Shown: piece by piece, positions 63,080 to 64,000 of the stretch | Layout of the letters: every line of letters starts with the position of its first letter | Position numbering within the stretch: the stretch's first letter is position 1 | NCBI GenBank assembly: GCA_028277395.1 | Contig: JANQGJ010000001.1 | Coordinates: 124,001-188,000 of the forward strand | Direction of reading: 5' to 3' | Source: Bacteroidales bacterium | GTDB lineage: Bacteria > Bacteroidota > Bacteroidia > Bacteroidales > F082 | Length of the DNA: 64,000 bases | Program-made: the position numbers and the translations under genes | The notes under the pieces: model-generated | What the model was told of the DNA's origin: nothing | The model's input: only the letters and a program-made list of their open reading frames with translations | The model's database searches: none

Positions 63080-63955
63080 TTATTTTATATCAACCAGCTC
63101 CACTTCAAATACAAGTGTTGAATAAGGAGGTATACTCGATCTGCCCTGTGGGCCATAAGCAATATCAGAAGGAATAACCAATATCGCAGTACCACCTTTT
63201 CTCATCATTCCAATGCCTTCATCCCATCCTTTTATTACTCTGCCCTGACCAAGTGGAAATTCGATTGGGTCCTTACCATATGAGCTGTCGAACTCTCTGC
63301 CATCCAGGAACATACCTTTATAATTTACAACAACAGTTTGACCTTTTTCAGGAGTACTTCCCTTTCCTTCTTTGGTTTCTATGTAATAAAGTCCGCTGGC
63401 AACCGGTTGTGCATCAGGATAATTGTCGGCAAGATAATCATATCTAAGCTGGGCTTCATTTTCCTTGAGTTCTTTTAATTCTTTTTCCTGTGCAGCCTTA
63501 ACTTCCTCAAGTGATTCAATAGCATTTAACTTTATATGAAAATATACATGTTCAACTGAATCCAGTTCTTTCGGAATAGCCGGCATTCTGAACAATTTAG
63601 TAAAAACAGAGTCTGCATCGCATATAAAAGTTGCACTGTCACCAATACGCATCATTGCCATACCTGCATACACATCACCTGCAAATGTTGGTTCAATCAA
63701 AGGCATTTTCATTACCTGAGGCATGTCCTTACTGTCGAACATAACAGAATCTTCAGATGCATAAATCATATCAATTGTTACATAATCCCCAATTTTAGGT
63801 GTAACAGTATCATTACCTTTAATGTGGAATTTGTAGTAAAGACCGTCTTTAGTTTGCTCATATCCCGCGAACTTCTTATCTCCCGACTGACAAGATACAA
63901 ATACAGATCCAACTGCCATAAAGACTACAACTAATACTAAAATCGTTTTTTTCAT
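63080..63955 (-). CDS. FKBP-type peptidyl-prolyl isomerase lipoprotein with two FKBP-like units
   Basis: A 291-residue lipoprotein (signal peptide with lipobox VFVSC, Cys near 22). The N-terminal unit (about 28-155) has FKBP-like strands but lacks the conserved pocket residues. The C-terminal unit (about 185-291) is canonical, with EFDSSYGKDPIEFPLGQGRV, then IKGWDEGIGMMRKGGTAILV and IAYGPQGRSSIPPYSTLVFEVELV. The downstream gene at 61688 repeats the same N-terminal architecture with an added unit, so the pair probably arose by duplication. The gap between them is 57 bases. Confidence 0.9.
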   Translation of the reverse strand: MKKTILVLVVVFMAVGSVFVSCQSGDKKFAGYEQTKDGLYYKFHIKGNDTVTPKIGDYVTIDMIYASEDSVMFDSKDMPQVMKMPLIEPTFAGDVYAGMAMMRIGDSATFICDADSVFTKLFRMPAIPKELDSVEHVYFHIKLNAIESLEEVKAAQEKELKELKENEAQLRYDYLADNYPDAQPVASGLYYIETKEGKGSTPEKGQTVVVNYKGMFLDGREFDSSYGKDPIEFPLGQGRVIKGWDEGIGMMRKGGTAILVIPSDIAYGPQGRSSIPPYSTLVFEVELVDIK

Positions 63956-64000
63956 TTTATTTTTTATTAATTAATGTTTGTGAATTCGATTTCATAAATA

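Overview
The window is AT-rich DNA from a Bacteroidota bacterium. The evidence is two proteins ending in type IX secretion (T9SS) sorting domains, a TonB-dependent receptor with a carboxypeptidase-like N-terminal domain, an Omp28-family protein, FKBP lipoproteins, and many upstream regions carrying the Bacteroidota -7 element TAnnTTTG. I saw no rRNA, tRNA or CRISPR array and no prophage. Species cannot be named from sequence alone.

Layout. (1) 1-12 kb: TonB-dependent receptor coupled to a pyrimidine-dimer glycosylase, a BaiN-like flavoprotein, an S37-type exported peptidase, a PLP decarboxylase, a 5'-truncated vWA-type gene remnant, a GNAT protein, PhzF-like and DUF998 proteins, a VOC protein and a conserved protein of unknown function. 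(2) 12-19 kb: uvrB, a small conserved ORF, glpK, an exported barrel-like protein, a PPDK/PEP-synthase regulator, an SDR and an acidic hypothetical protein. (3) 19.1-39.5 kb: a Wzx/Wzy-type exopolysaccharide locus with its own signalling genes. Two minus-strand transcription blocks encode a WecA/MraY-like initiating transferase, four glycosyltransferase domains besides the initiator (two fused in one protein), a hexapeptide acyltransferase, a three-domain APH-like/nucleotidyltransferase/thymidylate-kinase-like fusion, Wzy, Wzx, Wzc and Wza. The cluster is bracketed by two receiver-domain proteins with C-terminal membrane anchors. Divergent from it are an NtrC-type sigma-54 activator and a cytosolic PAS-rich hybrid histidine kinase. 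TGGCAC-type -24 motifs lie upstream of both block heads, so a sigma-54 switch for polysaccharide production is a reasonable hypothesis.

(4) 39.5-48 kb: xerD, two acyl-CoA dehydrogenases, a small lipoprotein, and a 1101-residue leucine-rich T9SS surface protein. The leucine-rich gene sits between two diverged copies of an acyl-CoA dehydrogenase 3' end plus terminator, which looks like an old insertion or duplication scar. (5) 48-55 kb: clpC, a long intergenic stretch, gyrA, and a TPR protein. (6) 55-64 kb: a RAYT (REP-associated tyrosine transposase) with two REP-like palindromes beside it, an Omp28/T9SS protein, a RadC-type JAMM protein with an unusual tail, small membrane and SGNH-like proteins, an NTF2-like protein preceded by an exact 18-bp tandem duplication, a CAT-fold acetyltransferase, and two multi-domain FKBP lipoproteins.

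The most noteworthy items are the exopolysaccharide locus with tail-anchored receivers and the triple-fusion kinase, the displaced acyl-CoA dehydrogenase gene tail around the leucine-rich gene, and the RAYT/REP pair. All assignments come from reading the sequence; no database search was run.
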